NCBI GenBank assembly: GCA_020444165.1
Contig: JAHLLK010000007.1
Coordinates: 1 to 64,000 of the forward strand
Source of the DNA: Deltaproteobacteria bacterium
GTDB lineage: Bacteria > Desulfobacterota > Desulfarculia > Desulfarculales > Desulfarculaceae
Direction of reading: 5' to 3'
Length of the DNA: 64,000 bases
In this document: piece after piece, positions 36,356 to 50,924 of the stretch
Position numbering within the stretch: position 1 is the stretch's first letter
Layout of the letters: each line of letters opens with the position of its first letter
The notes under the pieces: generated by a model
What the model was told of the DNA's origin: nothing
What the model saw: the letters and a program-made list of their open reading frames with translations, nothing else
The model's database searches: none
Made by a program: the position numbers and the translations under genes

Positions 36356-36381
36356 GGCCTGCCGGCGGGTTGCGCCAGGCC
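36356..36381. promoter_or_regulatory. Inverted repeat, candidate activator site
   Basis: GGCCTG and CAGGCC are separated by 14 bp, about 110-150 bp upstream of the sigma-54 promoter, the usual distance for an enhancer-binding protein. It is short and could be chance in GC-rich DNA. Confidence 0.3.
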
Positions 36382-36487
36382 AAAATCTTTGCCAATCAGT
36401 AGGTTAGCCAGGGTGACCCGCCGAACGGCACCAAAAGTAACTATGGGAAACTGGTGTGTAGATCGGTAACGGCGCGGCCACCCCGAC

Positions 36488-37789
36488 TCAGGGTTGGGGC
36501 GCCGGGGGCGGCTGCATTTTTAGCTGACCCTCGGCGATCTTGGGCGGATAGATGATCACCCGTTTGCCCGGGGCCTGCCATTGCAGCAGGCACGCTACCG
36601 AGTCCTGGTCCGGGTCGTCGCCGAACACCGCCTGGTGGCCGGGGTGGAAATGCACCCGGCCCTGGGCCCCCCGGTAGTCGGTGGCCTCCAGGGCGGTCAC
36701 CAGCCGCTCCGGGTCCAGGCTGCCGGCCCGGGTCAGGGCCTGAGCCAGGATGTGCACCGCGTCATAGGCCGGCGCCACCCCGTGGCCCGCCTGCACCGGC
36801 CGGCCGTAACGGGCCTGGAAATTCCGGTAGAACGCCGCGGACGGCGGGTAGTGACTGGAAGGCAGGCTGCCCAGCTCGAAGACCATGTTCATCACCCCGG
36901 CCAGGCGGCCCTGGAACTCCTGCCAGGCGTGGGGGCTGTTGGCCGGGGAGATGAAGCCGCACAGCACCATGGAGGGTTGGCGCGCATGCCACTGCTCGAT
37001 GAGCCGGGCGCTGGAGGGCATGTCAAAGATGGCCAACAACACCTGACTCTGCCGGCTGCGCGCCTGGTCCAGCAGGGTGATGTAGTCCTGGCTGCCCACC
37101 CCGATGTTCTCTTGGCCGGTGATGTGCCAGCGGGATCGCTCGAAATAGAGCCGGATCATCAGCGAGGCGGTGGAGCGGGCCCAAGCCACGTCCTGGTTCA
37201 GGATATAGACCCGGTCGAACCCGTACTCGCGGTTCAAGAGCTTCATGCTCTGGATCAGATAGTTCACCAAATACTTGGTGTTGAGACCCACCCGGAAGAT
37301 GTAGCGGTACTTGGGGTTCCGGAGCACCATGGCGTTCACGGCCGGCGACATGGCGATGCAGACCAGGGTGGGGAGCCGGTGGGCGGCCAGGAGGTCCATG
37401 GACTCCAGGAGCACCTCCGAACGGAAGGGCCCCACCAACAGCGCCGCGGGCTTCTCCCGGGCCAGGAAAGCGGCCAGTTTGGCCACCGATCTGGCCGGGG
37501 GGATGGCCGGGTTGGCGTCGTCCAGGTCGCAGGCCACCACGCGTAGGCGGCGCCGTTCACGGCCTACCAGCACCCCGCCGGCCTGGTTGATCTCCCCCAC
37601 CGCCAGGCGGACGGCCAGGAGGCTGTCCGCGCCTTCCACCGTGCCCAGGGAGGTGGGCACCCCCACCACCAGGGGCAGGGCCCCGGGCCCGGCCGCGGCC
37701 GGGGTCCCCGGCCCGGAGAGCCCCAGGGCCGCCAGGGCCAGCGCCAGCCCCAGGCCGGCCCAGAGGGCGAGGCTTCCCGGGCGCTTCAT
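36488..37789 (-). CDS. LivJ-paralogous binding protein in a two-component operon
   Basis: This 433-residue periplasmic type I binding protein has a signal segment (LALWAGLGLALALAALGLSG). It shares long words with the livJ product: VGVPTSLGTVEGADSL, EINQAGGV, VGPFRSE, YRYIFR and YILNQDVAWAR. Its ATG overlaps the response-regulator stop by 4 bp, so it is translated with the two-component system and not with the transporter. The simplest reading is a ligand receptor for the sensor kinase, with the same ligand as livJ. A spare transporter subunit is the alternative. Confidence 0.85.
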   Translation of the reverse strand: MKRPGSLALWAGLGLALALAALGLSGPGTPAAAGPGALPLVVGVPTSLGTVEGADSLLAVRLAVGEINQAGGVLVGRERRRLRVVACDLDDANPAIPPARSVAKLAAFLAREKPAALLVGPFRSEVLLESMDLLAAHRLPTLVCIAMSPAVNAMVLRNPKYRYIFRVGLNTKYLVNYLIQSMKLLNREYGFDRVYILNQDVAWARSTASLMIRLYFERSRWHITGQENIGVGSQDYITLLDQARSRQSQVLLAIFDMPSSARLIEQWHARQPSMVLCGFISPANSPHAWQEFQGRLAGVMNMVFELGSLPSSHYPPSAAFYRNFQARYGRPVQAGHGVAPAYDAVHILAQALTRAGSLDPERLVTALEATDYRGAQGRVHFHPGHQAVFGDDPDQDSVACLLQWQAPGKRVIIYPPKIAEGQLKMQPPPAPQP

Positions 37790-39168
37790 TTCAGCCCCAG
37801 GCGGGCCATCTTTTCGTAGAGGCCCTTGCGGGAGATGCCCAGGCGCTTGGCGGCCAGGGTCTTGTTGTCCTGGCTGGCCTTCAGGGTGTTGGCGATGAGG
37901 CTGGCCTCCATCTCCCGGAGGGTGCAGCCCGGCTCCGCCAGGCGGATCAGGTCCGGCTCCTCCCCCAGCCCCGCGGGCGCCCCCAGCTGCCGCACCTTCT
38001 CGGGCAGGTCCTCCAGGGTTACATAGGGCCCCTTGCACAGGATGATGGCCCGGGCCAGGCAGTTCTTCAGCTCCCGCACGTTGCCGGGCCAGCCGTAATC
38101 CAACAGCGCCTGCATGGTGCCGCTGCCCACCCCCTCGATGGCCTTTTTGTAACGGCGGGCGTAGCGGGCCAGGAAATGCTCCACCAACAGCGGGATGTCC
38201 TCCCGGCGGGCGGCCAGGGGCGGCACCCGGAGCGAGATCACGTCGATGCGGTAGAGGAGGTCGCTGATGAACTTGCCCTCGGCGATCTTGCTCTCCAGGT
38301 CGCTGTTGGTGGCCGCCACCAGGCGCACGTCCACCTGCCGGGTGCGGCTGGTGCCCACCGGCTCGAAGGTGCCGTCCTGCAAAAAGCGCAACAGCTTGGC
38401 CTGCAGGGACAGGGACATCTGCCCCACTTCATCCAGGAACAAGGTGCCCCGGTCCGCCAGTTCCAGGCGGCCCTTGCGGTCGCCCAGGGCGCCGGTGAAG
38501 GCCCCGCGCACGTGACCGAACAGCTCGGCCTCCAACAGGGTCTCGCTCAGGGCGGCGCAGTTGATACACACCATGGGCTCGTCCCGGCGGCCGGACTCCT
38601 GGTGCAGGGCCCGGGCCAACAGCTCCTTGCCGGTGCCGGTGGGGCCGGTCAACAGCACCGAGGCGTCGGTGGGGCCCACGGTGCGCACCACCTCGAAGAG
38701 GTTCTGCATGGCCCGGCTGGCCCCGATGAGTTCATGAAAGGTGTTCTCGGCGCTCACCTTGCGGCGGAGAGTGGCCAGTTCGCGCCGCATCTCGGCCTGG
38801 TGGCAGACCTTGGAGAGGGTGATGGGCAGTTCCTCGAAGTTCAGCGGCTTGATCAGGTAGTCGGTGACCCCTTCCTTCAAGGCCTCCACCGCGGTCTGCA
38901 CCGTGCCAAAGGCGGTCATGATGATGAAGGGCGGCGGCGGCTGGCGGATCTCGCCGAGGCGCCGGAACAGCTCCAGCCCGCTCATGCCCGGCATCTTCAG
39001 GTCGGAGAGCACCAGGTCGAGGTTCTCGTGCTCCTGGAAGATCTCCAGGGCTTGGTCGCCGCTGGAGGCCTGCAGCACTTCATAGCCGTTGTCCGTCAGG
39101 AACAGCACCAGCACCTTCAAGGTGTTGATGCGGTCATCCACCACTAAAATCGTCTTGCCCGGATTCAC
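37786..39168 (-). CDS. Sigma-54-dependent response regulator (NtrC type)
   Basis: This 460-residue regulator has a receiver domain with phospho-acceptor Asp56 (LVLSDLKMPG), an AAA+ domain with Walker A GPTGTGKE (175-182), the GAFTGA loop (222-227) and Walker B LFLDEVGQM, and a Fis-type DNA-binding helix pair at the C-terminus (LAAKRLGISRKGLYEKM). The GTG start at 39168 follows GGGAGGATG. It is the middle gene of a kinase-regulator-binding-protein operon. The consensus sigma-54 promoter of the adjacent liv operon is the obvious target. Confidence 0.92.
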   Translation of the reverse strand: MNPGKTILVVDDRINTLKVLVLFLTDNGYEVLQASSGDQALEIFQEHENLDLVLSDLKMPGMSGLELFRRLGEIRQPPPPFIIMTAFGTVQTAVEALKEGVTDYLIKPLNFEELPITLSKVCHQAEMRRELATLRRKVSAENTFHELIGASRAMQNLFEVVRTVGPTDASVLLTGPTGTGKELLARALHQESGRRDEPMVCINCAALSETLLEAELFGHVRGAFTGALGDRKGRLELADRGTLFLDEVGQMSLSLQAKLLRFLQDGTFEPVGTSRTRQVDVRLVAATNSDLESKIAEGKFISDLLYRIDVISLRVPPLAARREDIPLLVEHFLARYARRYKKAIEGVGSGTMQALLDYGWPGNVRELKNCLARAIILCKGPYVTLEDLPEKVRQLGAPAGLGEEPDLIRLAEPGCTLREMEASLIANTLKASQDNKTLAAKRLGISRKGLYEKMARLGLK

Positions 39169-39228
39169 GGGGCATCCTCCCTCTGGCGGGCAAGACCAGC
39201 CCACCCGCCAGGCGCGTCCTGCCGGCGG

Positions 39229-41058
39229 TCAGCCCACCGCCGGCCAAGCCACCACCAGGGGAAACACCATGGTCACCCTGGTGCCGGACCCCAGTTCGCT
39301 GGCCAACTCCAGGGAGCCGCCGTGGCTCTCCACAATGCCGAGGCTCAAAGGCAGGCCCAGGCCGGTGCCTTCTTCCTTGGTGGTGAAGAAGGGATCGCAC
39401 ACATACGGCAGGTCCTCGGGGCTGATGCCCCGGCCCTGGTCTTCCACGGTCAGCCACACCCGCCGCCCGGCAGCCTCGTCCCGGGCGCCGGTGGTGAAGG
39501 TGATCGTCCCGCCCGGCTGGCTGGCGTCCAGGGCGTTGATCACCACGTTCAACAGCACCTGCTCCACCTGGTAGGGGTCCAGGTAGACCGGGGGCAGGTC
39601 CGGGTCCAGGCGGTTCACGAAGCTCACCCCGCCCGCGGCCGCCTGCTCGGCCAACAGCTCCTGGGCCCGCAGCACGCCCTGGTTGAAGTCCAGCTTCTGG
39701 GGCTTGGGGGGAGCCTGCTTGGCAAAGAAGAGAAACTCCGACACCACCCGGTTGAGCCGGTCGATCTCCTCGGACACGAGCGTGGTGTACTGCTCGATCA
39801 GGGGCTCGTGGGACCAGCGCTGCCGCAGATGGACCATGGCCCCCTTCATGGCGTTCAGGGGGTTCCTGATCTCGTGGGCCACGCCGGCCGAGAGCCGGCC
39901 CAGGGAGACCAGCTTTTCGGAGCGCACCAGCTCGGTCTGCATCTTGGCCAGGTTCGTGGTCATGCGGTTGAAGGAGCGGGTCAAATCGCCCAGTTCGTCG
40001 TTGGACTGGACCTTGATCTCCTGGCTCAGGTCGCCCCGGGCCAGGCGGTCGGTGGCCACCACCAGGCGGCGCACCGGGCGGAGCAGGTTGTAGGAGAGGA
40101 TGGAGACCCCCAACAGGGTGATCACCAGGGTGATCCCCACCACCTGGATCACCCGCTCCCGGATGAGCCGGGCCTCGCGGCCGAACTCCTCCACCGGGAT
40201 GGTCACGGCCAGGGACCATTTCATGATGGGTATGGGGGCGTAGGCCGCCACTTTCTCCTGGCCCTGGAACAGGTAGCTCTCCCAGCCGGTGTGGCCGGCC
40301 ATCATGTCCTTGATCAGGCCGGGCAGGCGCACCCCGGGGTAATTGCCCGGGTGCAAGGTGTAGGGGGCGTATTGGGGATGCACCAGGATCCGCCCCAACT
40401 GGTCGATCAAGAAGGAGTAGCCGATCCGCCCCACCTGCACGTTGCGCACCACCTGGATGATCTTCTCGAAGTCCAGGTCGATGACCAGGACCCCGGCGGG
40501 CTCACGCCAGCCGGTGACGAAGCATTTGGCCGCGTGAATCAGATAGCCCCGGCGGTCCACCGAGTTGACCAGGCCGGAGAAGTAGATGGCCGCGGGCCCC
40601 AGGGCCAGGGCCTGGCGGAAGTACGCGGTCTCCCCTCGCGAGGCCCTGACGGGCAGATCCCCCTGGCGGCCCACGACGATCAATTCCCGGCCCTTTTGAT
40701 CCAGGAGGCGGATCTGGTAGTAGAACTCGTTGCGGGAAAGGAAATCCTGGAACAGCTTGCTCAGGTTTTCCTGGTTGAAGCGGGCCTCGGCGCTCAGCCG
40801 GAAGGCGCGGGCCAGGTGGTAGTCCTCCAACACCGGCAGGCCGGTCATGGTGTCCAGGTCGGTGCGGCAGTAGTGGAACACCTGGTTGATCTTCTGGGCC
40901 GCGGACTCCACTTGCACCATCTGTTCCTGGCGCACCAGCCGGTTGACCCGCTCCACCGAGGCCTGCACGGACAAGTAGCCCACCACGGCAATGGGGATGC
41001 AGGCCAATGGTAAGATAAGTAACAACAGTTTGAAAAAGATGGACATGCGAAACGGCAT
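39229..41058 (-). CDS. Membrane sensor histidine kinase with extracytoplasmic domain
   Basis: This kinase of about 609 residues has a first transmembrane helix (LLLLILPLACIPIAVVGYL), a periplasmic Cache-like domain of about 290 residues (GYSFLIDQLGRILVHPQY, MMAGHTGWESY), a second helix (VVGITLVITLLGVSIL), a HAMP linker, a HisKA box with GVAHEIRNPLNAMKGAM, and an ATPase domain with N, G1 (DQGRGI) and GTGLGLPLS boxes. The start is uncertain; I used the ATG just before the first helix. It should phosphorylate the adjacent sigma-54 regulator. It may sense its ligand directly or through the operon's binding protein. Confidence 0.88.
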   Translation of the reverse strand: MPFRMSIFFKLLLLILPLACIPIAVVGYLSVQASVERVNRLVRQEQMVQVESAAQKINQVFHYCRTDLDTMTGLPVLEDYHLARAFRLSAEARFNQENLSKLFQDFLSRNEFYYQIRLLDQKGRELIVVGRQGDLPVRASRGETAYFRQALALGPAAIYFSGLVNSVDRRGYLIHAAKCFVTGWREPAGVLVIDLDFEKIIQVVRNVQVGRIGYSFLIDQLGRILVHPQYAPYTLHPGNYPGVRLPGLIKDMMAGHTGWESYLFQGQEKVAAYAPIPIMKWSLAVTIPVEEFGREARLIRERVIQVVGITLVITLLGVSILSYNLLRPVRRLVVATDRLARGDLSQEIKVQSNDELGDLTRSFNRMTTNLAKMQTELVRSEKLVSLGRLSAGVAHEIRNPLNAMKGAMVHLRQRWSHEPLIEQYTTLVSEEIDRLNRVVSEFLFFAKQAPPKPQKLDFNQGVLRAQELLAEQAAAGGVSFVNRLDPDLPPVYLDPYQVEQVLLNVVINALDASQPGGTITFTTGARDEAAGRRVWLTVEDQGRGISPEDLPYVCDPFFTTKEEGTGLGLPLSLGIVESHGGSLELASELGSGTRVTMVFPLVVAWPAVG

Positions 41059-41466
41059 CAGGCGGCCCCCCGGGGCGGCCGGCATGGGTTTCGTCGCCCG
41101 TATTCCGCCAGGGTCCGGCCAAGGCTCACGCAAGTTCGTCGAGAGATCATATAAGTTTTTCAGCATGTTATCATTAGGGTACCAGGGCAGAGCCGGGGAC
41201 TCCAGGGGCGGGTCGCGGGGGAGGAGGAGGGAAAAGCGAAGGGATTGCCGCAACCGTTCTCACCTGAGCCAGGCTCACCATAGCATGCCGCGGGGCCCGC
41301 AAAGTTGAGAAAAATCTACACGAATGAGTAAAGAGGGAACACTCGCCCCGGCCGGAATCCGGGGCGCGGGAGGGCGGAAGGCGGGAAAAGGGCGGGGCCG
41401 AGGCTCCCGGGCCGGGAGGGCGGCGGGGGGTGGCCACGCGCCCGGTTGGGAGTCCCGGCCCGGCCC
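41059..41466. other. Intergenic region, nothing recognised
   Basis: About 400 bp lie between the sensor kinase start and the stop of the hybrid kinase, both on the minus strand. It must hold the promoter of the kinase operon. No repeat, hairpin or convincing gene was seen. Confidence 0.4.
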
Positions 41467-43854
41467 TCACCCCCCGCCGGCCCCGGAACTCCGGTCGGGG
41501 TGCAGCAGGTCTCGCAGGTTCTCAGCCAGGGCCCGCAGCGAAAAGGGCTTCATGATCAGCATGCTGATGCCCAGCTCTTGCAGGCTCTCGGCGGGGAGGC
41601 ATTCTTCGTTGCCGGTGCACAGGGCCACGGGCAGATCGGGCCGAAGCGCCTTGATCTCCCGGGCCAACTGCACCCCGGTCAGCTGCGGCATGATATGGTC
41701 ACTGATCACCACGTCAAAGGCCTCGGGCGAGCCCCGAAAGGCCTCCAGGGCCGCGGAGCTGCTGGTGAAGGCCTGCACGGTGTAGCCCATGCGCTCCAGC
41801 ATCAGCTTGCCCAGATCGGCCAGGGCCTGTTCGTCATCCACGAACAACGCCGTGCCCCGGCCTTGGAGCAGGGGCTCCCGGGGAGGAACCGCCCGCTCCT
41901 CCTCCTCTTCCACCCGGGGTAGCCAGACCCGGAAGGTGCTGCCCCGGCCGGGCCGGCTTTCCACGCTGATGGCCCCGCCGTGGTTTTTCACGATGCCGTG
42001 CACCACCGAAAGCCCCAGGCCGGTGCCCTCCCCCACCCCCTTGGTGGTGAAAAAGGGCTCGAAGATGCGCTCCAACACCTCCGGGGCCATGCCCTGGCCG
42101 GTGTCGCTCACCTGCAGGCAGAGGTAGCCGCCCCCGGCCAGATCGCCCAGGGCCCCCGTTTCCGTGGGCTCCAGGGTCTGTTCCTCCAGACTCACGCGCA
42201 AGACTCCGCCCGCCGGGCCCATGGCGTGGCTGGCGTTGGTGCACAGGTTCATCAGCACCTGATGGATGTGGGTGGGGTCGCCCAGGATCTTGCCGGTTTT
42301 GGTGGTCACGTTTTGCTGCAGCTCGATGGTGGTGGGGATGGAGGCCCGCAGCAGCTTCAGGGCTTCCTTGACGATGGGGGCCACGAAGAAGACCTTTCGC
42401 TCGGCCGCGCTGCGCCGGCTGAAGGCCAGGATCTGGCTCACCGTGTCGCGGGCCCGGCCGCCGGCGGCCAACACCTGCTCCAGATAGCGCCGCTCCTTGT
42501 CCTCCAGGCGCGGACTGTTCAGGGTCAGCTCGGTGTAGCCCAGGATGGCCGAGAGGATGTTGTTGAAGTCGTGGGCGATGCCGCCGGCCAGGGTGCCGAT
42601 GGCCTCCAGCTTCTGGGCCTGTTGGAGCTGGGCGGTCAGGGTCAGGTGCTCGGTGATGTCCCGCTCCACGGCCACGTAGTTCTGCACCTCGCCGTCGGGG
42701 CCGTGCACCGGGGAGATGGTGGCTTCCGCGTTGTATTTGACGCCGTCCTTCCGCAGGTTCACGAAGCGGCCCTGCCAGGTGCAGCCGCTGGTGATGGTCT
42801 CCCACAGCTCCTGGTAGAACGCGGGCTCGTGCTCGCCGCTTTTCAGCAGGCGCAGGTTCTGGCCCAGGGCCTCCGCGCGGGAATACCCGGTCATGGCCTC
42901 GAAAGCCGGGTTGACGTAGATGATGTTCCCCTCTGGGTCGGTGATGGCGATGGATTCGCCGGCCTGCTCGATGGCCATCAGCAGGCGCTCCCGGATGGCC
43001 TCGGCCTGTTTGCGCTCGGTCAGGTCCCGGATAATCATGCTGGAGCGCAGGCCGCCCGCAGGGTCCCGGAACACCACAGAGGAGACCTCGCCGGGGAAGC
43101 GGGCGCCGTCTCCCCGCAGGAAGGTAAGCTCGCCGCGGGCCTGGCCGGTGCGGATGCGCTCCTCCAGAAGCTGTTGGAGGCGGTGATCCGAGGCCGCCAC
43201 CAGGTCTTCCCGCCGGAGGCGGCACAGCTCTTCGCGGGAGCGGCCGAACATCCGGCTGGCCGCGGGGTTGACCGAGAGGATGACGCCGTCGGGCACGGTG
43301 AGCATCACCGCGTCCATGCTGTTCTCGAACAGGTTGCGGTAGCGTGCCTCGCTCTCCCGCAGGGCACTCTCCACCCGCCGGCGCTCGGCCAGCTCGTCCA
43401 CCAGCTCCCGGGTGCGCTCGGCCACCAACTCCTCCAGGCGGTCGCGGTGGCCCCGGAGTTCCTGGCGGATGCGGTCCAGCTCCAGAAAGGCCCGCACCTT
43501 GCCCAACAACACCTCGGGTACAAAGGGCTTGATCACGTAATCCACCGCGCCGGCCTCGTAGCCCTTGAACACCTGCCAGTCCTCCACAAAGGCCGCGCTC
43601 AGGAACACGATGGGGATGGACTGGGTCTCGGGGTTGCCCCGCAACAGCTCGGCCAGCTCGTAGCCGTCCATGCCCGGCATCTGCACGTCCAGGATCGCCA
43701 GGGAGAACTCCCGGCCCAGGGTGGCGGCCAGCGCCTCCTGGCCGCTGCCGGCCTGCACGATCTCGGCGCCGGTGATGGCCAGAGTCCGCTCCAGGGCCAG
43801 GAGATTGGCCGGCCGGTCATCGACAATGAGGATGGCCTGTTCCTTAGGTTTCAT
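41467..43854 (-). CDS. Cytoplasmic hybrid kinase: REC-PAS-PAS-HisKA-HATPase-REC
   Basis: This 795-residue protein has no membrane segment. It has an N-terminal receiver (IVDDRP, Asp56 in LAILDVQMPG), a coiled-coil, two PAS domains (about 170-290 and 300-420, each followed by an RDLTERKQ or RDITEH PAC end), a HisKA box GIAHDFNNILSAILGYTEL, an ATPase domain with GTGLGLSVVHGIVKNHGG and a C-terminal receiver (FVDDEQAL, DVVISDHIMP). Its ATG overlaps the cheB stop by 4 bp. The two receivers could accept phosphate from the giant kinase encoded at the start of the operon. Confidence 0.92.
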   Translation of the reverse strand: MKPKEQAILIVDDRPANLLALERTLAITGAEIVQAGSGQEALAATLGREFSLAILDVQMPGMDGYELAELLRGNPETQSIPIVFLSAAFVEDWQVFKGYEAGAVDYVIKPFVPEVLLGKVRAFLELDRIRQELRGHRDRLEELVAERTRELVDELAERRRVESALRESEARYRNLFENSMDAVMLTVPDGVILSVNPAASRMFGRSREELCRLRREDLVAASDHRLQQLLEERIRTGQARGELTFLRGDGARFPGEVSSVVFRDPAGGLRSSMIIRDLTERKQAEAIRERLLMAIEQAGESIAITDPEGNIIYVNPAFEAMTGYSRAEALGQNLRLLKSGEHEPAFYQELWETITSGCTWQGRFVNLRKDGVKYNAEATISPVHGPDGEVQNYVAVERDITEHLTLTAQLQQAQKLEAIGTLAGGIAHDFNNILSAILGYTELTLNSPRLEDKERRYLEQVLAAGGRARDTVSQILAFSRRSAAERKVFFVAPIVKEALKLLRASIPTTIELQQNVTTKTGKILGDPTHIHQVLMNLCTNASHAMGPAGGVLRVSLEEQTLEPTETGALGDLAGGGYLCLQVSDTGQGMAPEVLERIFEPFFTTKGVGEGTGLGLSVVHGIVKNHGGAISVESRPGRGSTFRVWLPRVEEEEERAVPPREPLLQGRGTALFVDDEQALADLGKLMLERMGYTVQAFTSSSAALEAFRGSPEAFDVVISDHIMPQLTGVQLAREIKALRPDLPVALCTGNEECLPAESLQELGISMLIMKPFSLRALAENLRDLLHPDRSSGAGGG

Positions 43855-44498
43855 CGCTCCCCCCCCCCTTCCCTGGCGCGATCCGCGAGGTTCGCGCGCC
43901 CCATGGCGGCGAGGACCTGGCCGATGGCGTCCGGCGGCAGGACCAGCTTGATATTCGCCAGATGTATGCCGGCCTGGGGCATGAACGGGCTATCCGCCGT
44001 GGCCGGGTCCTGGGCCAGGCACAGCCCGCCGTACGCCGCGATAAGCCGCAGGCCGGCGGCGCCGTCATCATTGGCCCCCGAAAGAATCACCGCCACCAGA
44101 TCCTCGGCATAGGCGCGGGCCGCGCTTTCGAACAAAACGTCGATGGAAGGCCGCGCCCAGTGGACCTTGGGGTCCACCGACAGGGCCAGGGCGCCGCCGC
44201 GCTCCACCAGCAAATGGTAGTCGGCCGGCGCGGTGTAGAGGTGGCCGGGCAGGAGGGGCTCCTTGTCCCCGGCCTCCTTGACCGCCAGCGGAGTGGCGGA
44301 GGCCAGATGCGCACAAAAGGCGCCGTGATCGGATTTGTGCAGGTGGCTCACCACGATCAAGGGGAGGGGAAAGTCCTTCTCCAGCGGCTCCAGCAAGGTC
44401 AACAGAGCGGCCGTCCCTCCGGCCGACCCCCCGAGGACCACGGCCCGGAAAGGCCGGTCGGCCCAATCGGCGGAGCCTATCACCGGCGGCCGGCTCAT
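43851..44498 (-). CDS. cheB: CheB-type protein-glutamate methylesterase without receiver
   Basis: This 215-residue protein is the catalytic CheB domain only. Ser25 (LGGSAGGTAAL), His52 (SHLHKSD) and the acidic pair Asp144-Asp145 (SGANDDGAAG) form the usual hydrolase triad. There is no N-terminal receiver, so it is not controlled by direct phosphorylation as in chemotaxis CheB. It overlaps cheR and the hybrid kinase gene by 4 bp on each side. No chemoreceptor or CheA is in the window, so it probably serves this kinase cluster. Confidence 0.9.
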   Translation of the reverse strand: MSRPPVIGSADWADRPFRAVVLGGSAGGTAALLTLLEPLEKDFPLPLIVVSHLHKSDHGAFCAHLASATPLAVKEAGDKEPLLPGHLYTAPADYHLLVERGGALALSVDPKVHWARPSIDVLFESAARAYAEDLVAVILSGANDDGAAGLRLIAAYGGLCLAQDPATADSPFMPQAGIHLANIKLVLPPDAIGQVLAAMGRANLADRAREGGGER

Positions 44499-45322
44499 GT
44501 CCCCCTCTTCCGAAAGATGCGCGCGGCCCGGTCCACCACCTCATACTCGCCGGCCACCGCGGTGAACTGCAAATCTTCCTTGGCGCCCAGCACCAGAAAC
44601 CCACCGTGCACCAGGCTCTCGGTGAAGATCCGAAGCGCCCGGTCGGCCAGCTCGCGGTTGAAGTAGATGAGCACGTTGCGGCACGACACCAGGTGCATCT
44701 CGCCGAAAACGTGGTCCGTGGTCAAGTTGTGGTTGGCGAAGGTGATGCGCTCCTTGAGCCGGGCGTTCAGGGTGGCCAGGCCCTGCCCGGCGCGATAGTA
44801 CCCCGCGAACGAGCCGGTGCCGCCGCCCTCCTGGTAGTTGCGGGTGAACTCCTGCATCTGGGCGGCCGTGTAGACCCCCATCCGGGCCTGCCGCAAGGCG
44901 TCGTCGTTGAAGTCCGTGCCATAGATGGTGCTGCGTTCCAGCAGCCCGGCCTCGGCGAACACCACGGCCAGGGAGTAAACTTCCTCCCCGGTGGCGCAGC
45001 CGGCGGCCCAAGCCTTGACAAAGGGATAGGTCTGGAGGAGCGGCAGCACCTGCTGGCGCAGGACGCGGTACACCAAGGGATCGCGGAACATCTCGGTGAC
45101 CGAGATGGAGAACTGCCGCACCAGCTCGGAGAAGGCTTCCTTGTCCCGCAGGATGACCGGGATCAGCTCCGCGATGGAATCCAGCCCCGCCCGGTTCACG
45201 AACTGCCGGACCCGCCGGTCCACCGAGGCCCGGGCGTAGGAACGGAAGTCATAGCCGTAGCGCCGGTATATGGCCTCCAACAAGAGATCTACCTCTATGT
45301 CTTCAATCTCGTTCGGCTTCAT
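44495..45322 (-). CDS. cheR: CheR-type methyltransferase
   Basis: This 275-residue protein has the helical N-terminal CheR domain (DRRVRQFVNRAGL) and a SAM-binding domain with AAGCATGEEVYSLAVVF (motif I), TDFNDDALRQAR and CRNVLIYFN. CheR methylates glutamates of chemoreceptors. In multi-PAS kinase clusters like this one CheR and CheB may act on the kinase coiled-coil instead; that is inference. It starts 16 bp after the stop of the giant kinase and overlaps cheB. Confidence 0.92.
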   Translation of the reverse strand: MKPNEIEDIEVDLLLEAIYRRYGYDFRSYARASVDRRVRQFVNRAGLDSIAELIPVILRDKEAFSELVRQFSISVTEMFRDPLVYRVLRQQVLPLLQTYPFVKAWAAGCATGEEVYSLAVVFAEAGLLERSTIYGTDFNDDALRQARMGVYTAAQMQEFTRNYQEGGGTGSFAGYYRAGQGLATLNARLKERITFANHNLTTDHVFGEMHLVSCRNVLIYFNRELADRALRIFTESLVHGGFLVLGAKEDLQFTAVAGEYEVVDRAARIFRKRGT

Positions 45323-45338
45323 CCCTGGCGCCTCTCAG

Positions 45339-50924
<5,586 letters not shown>

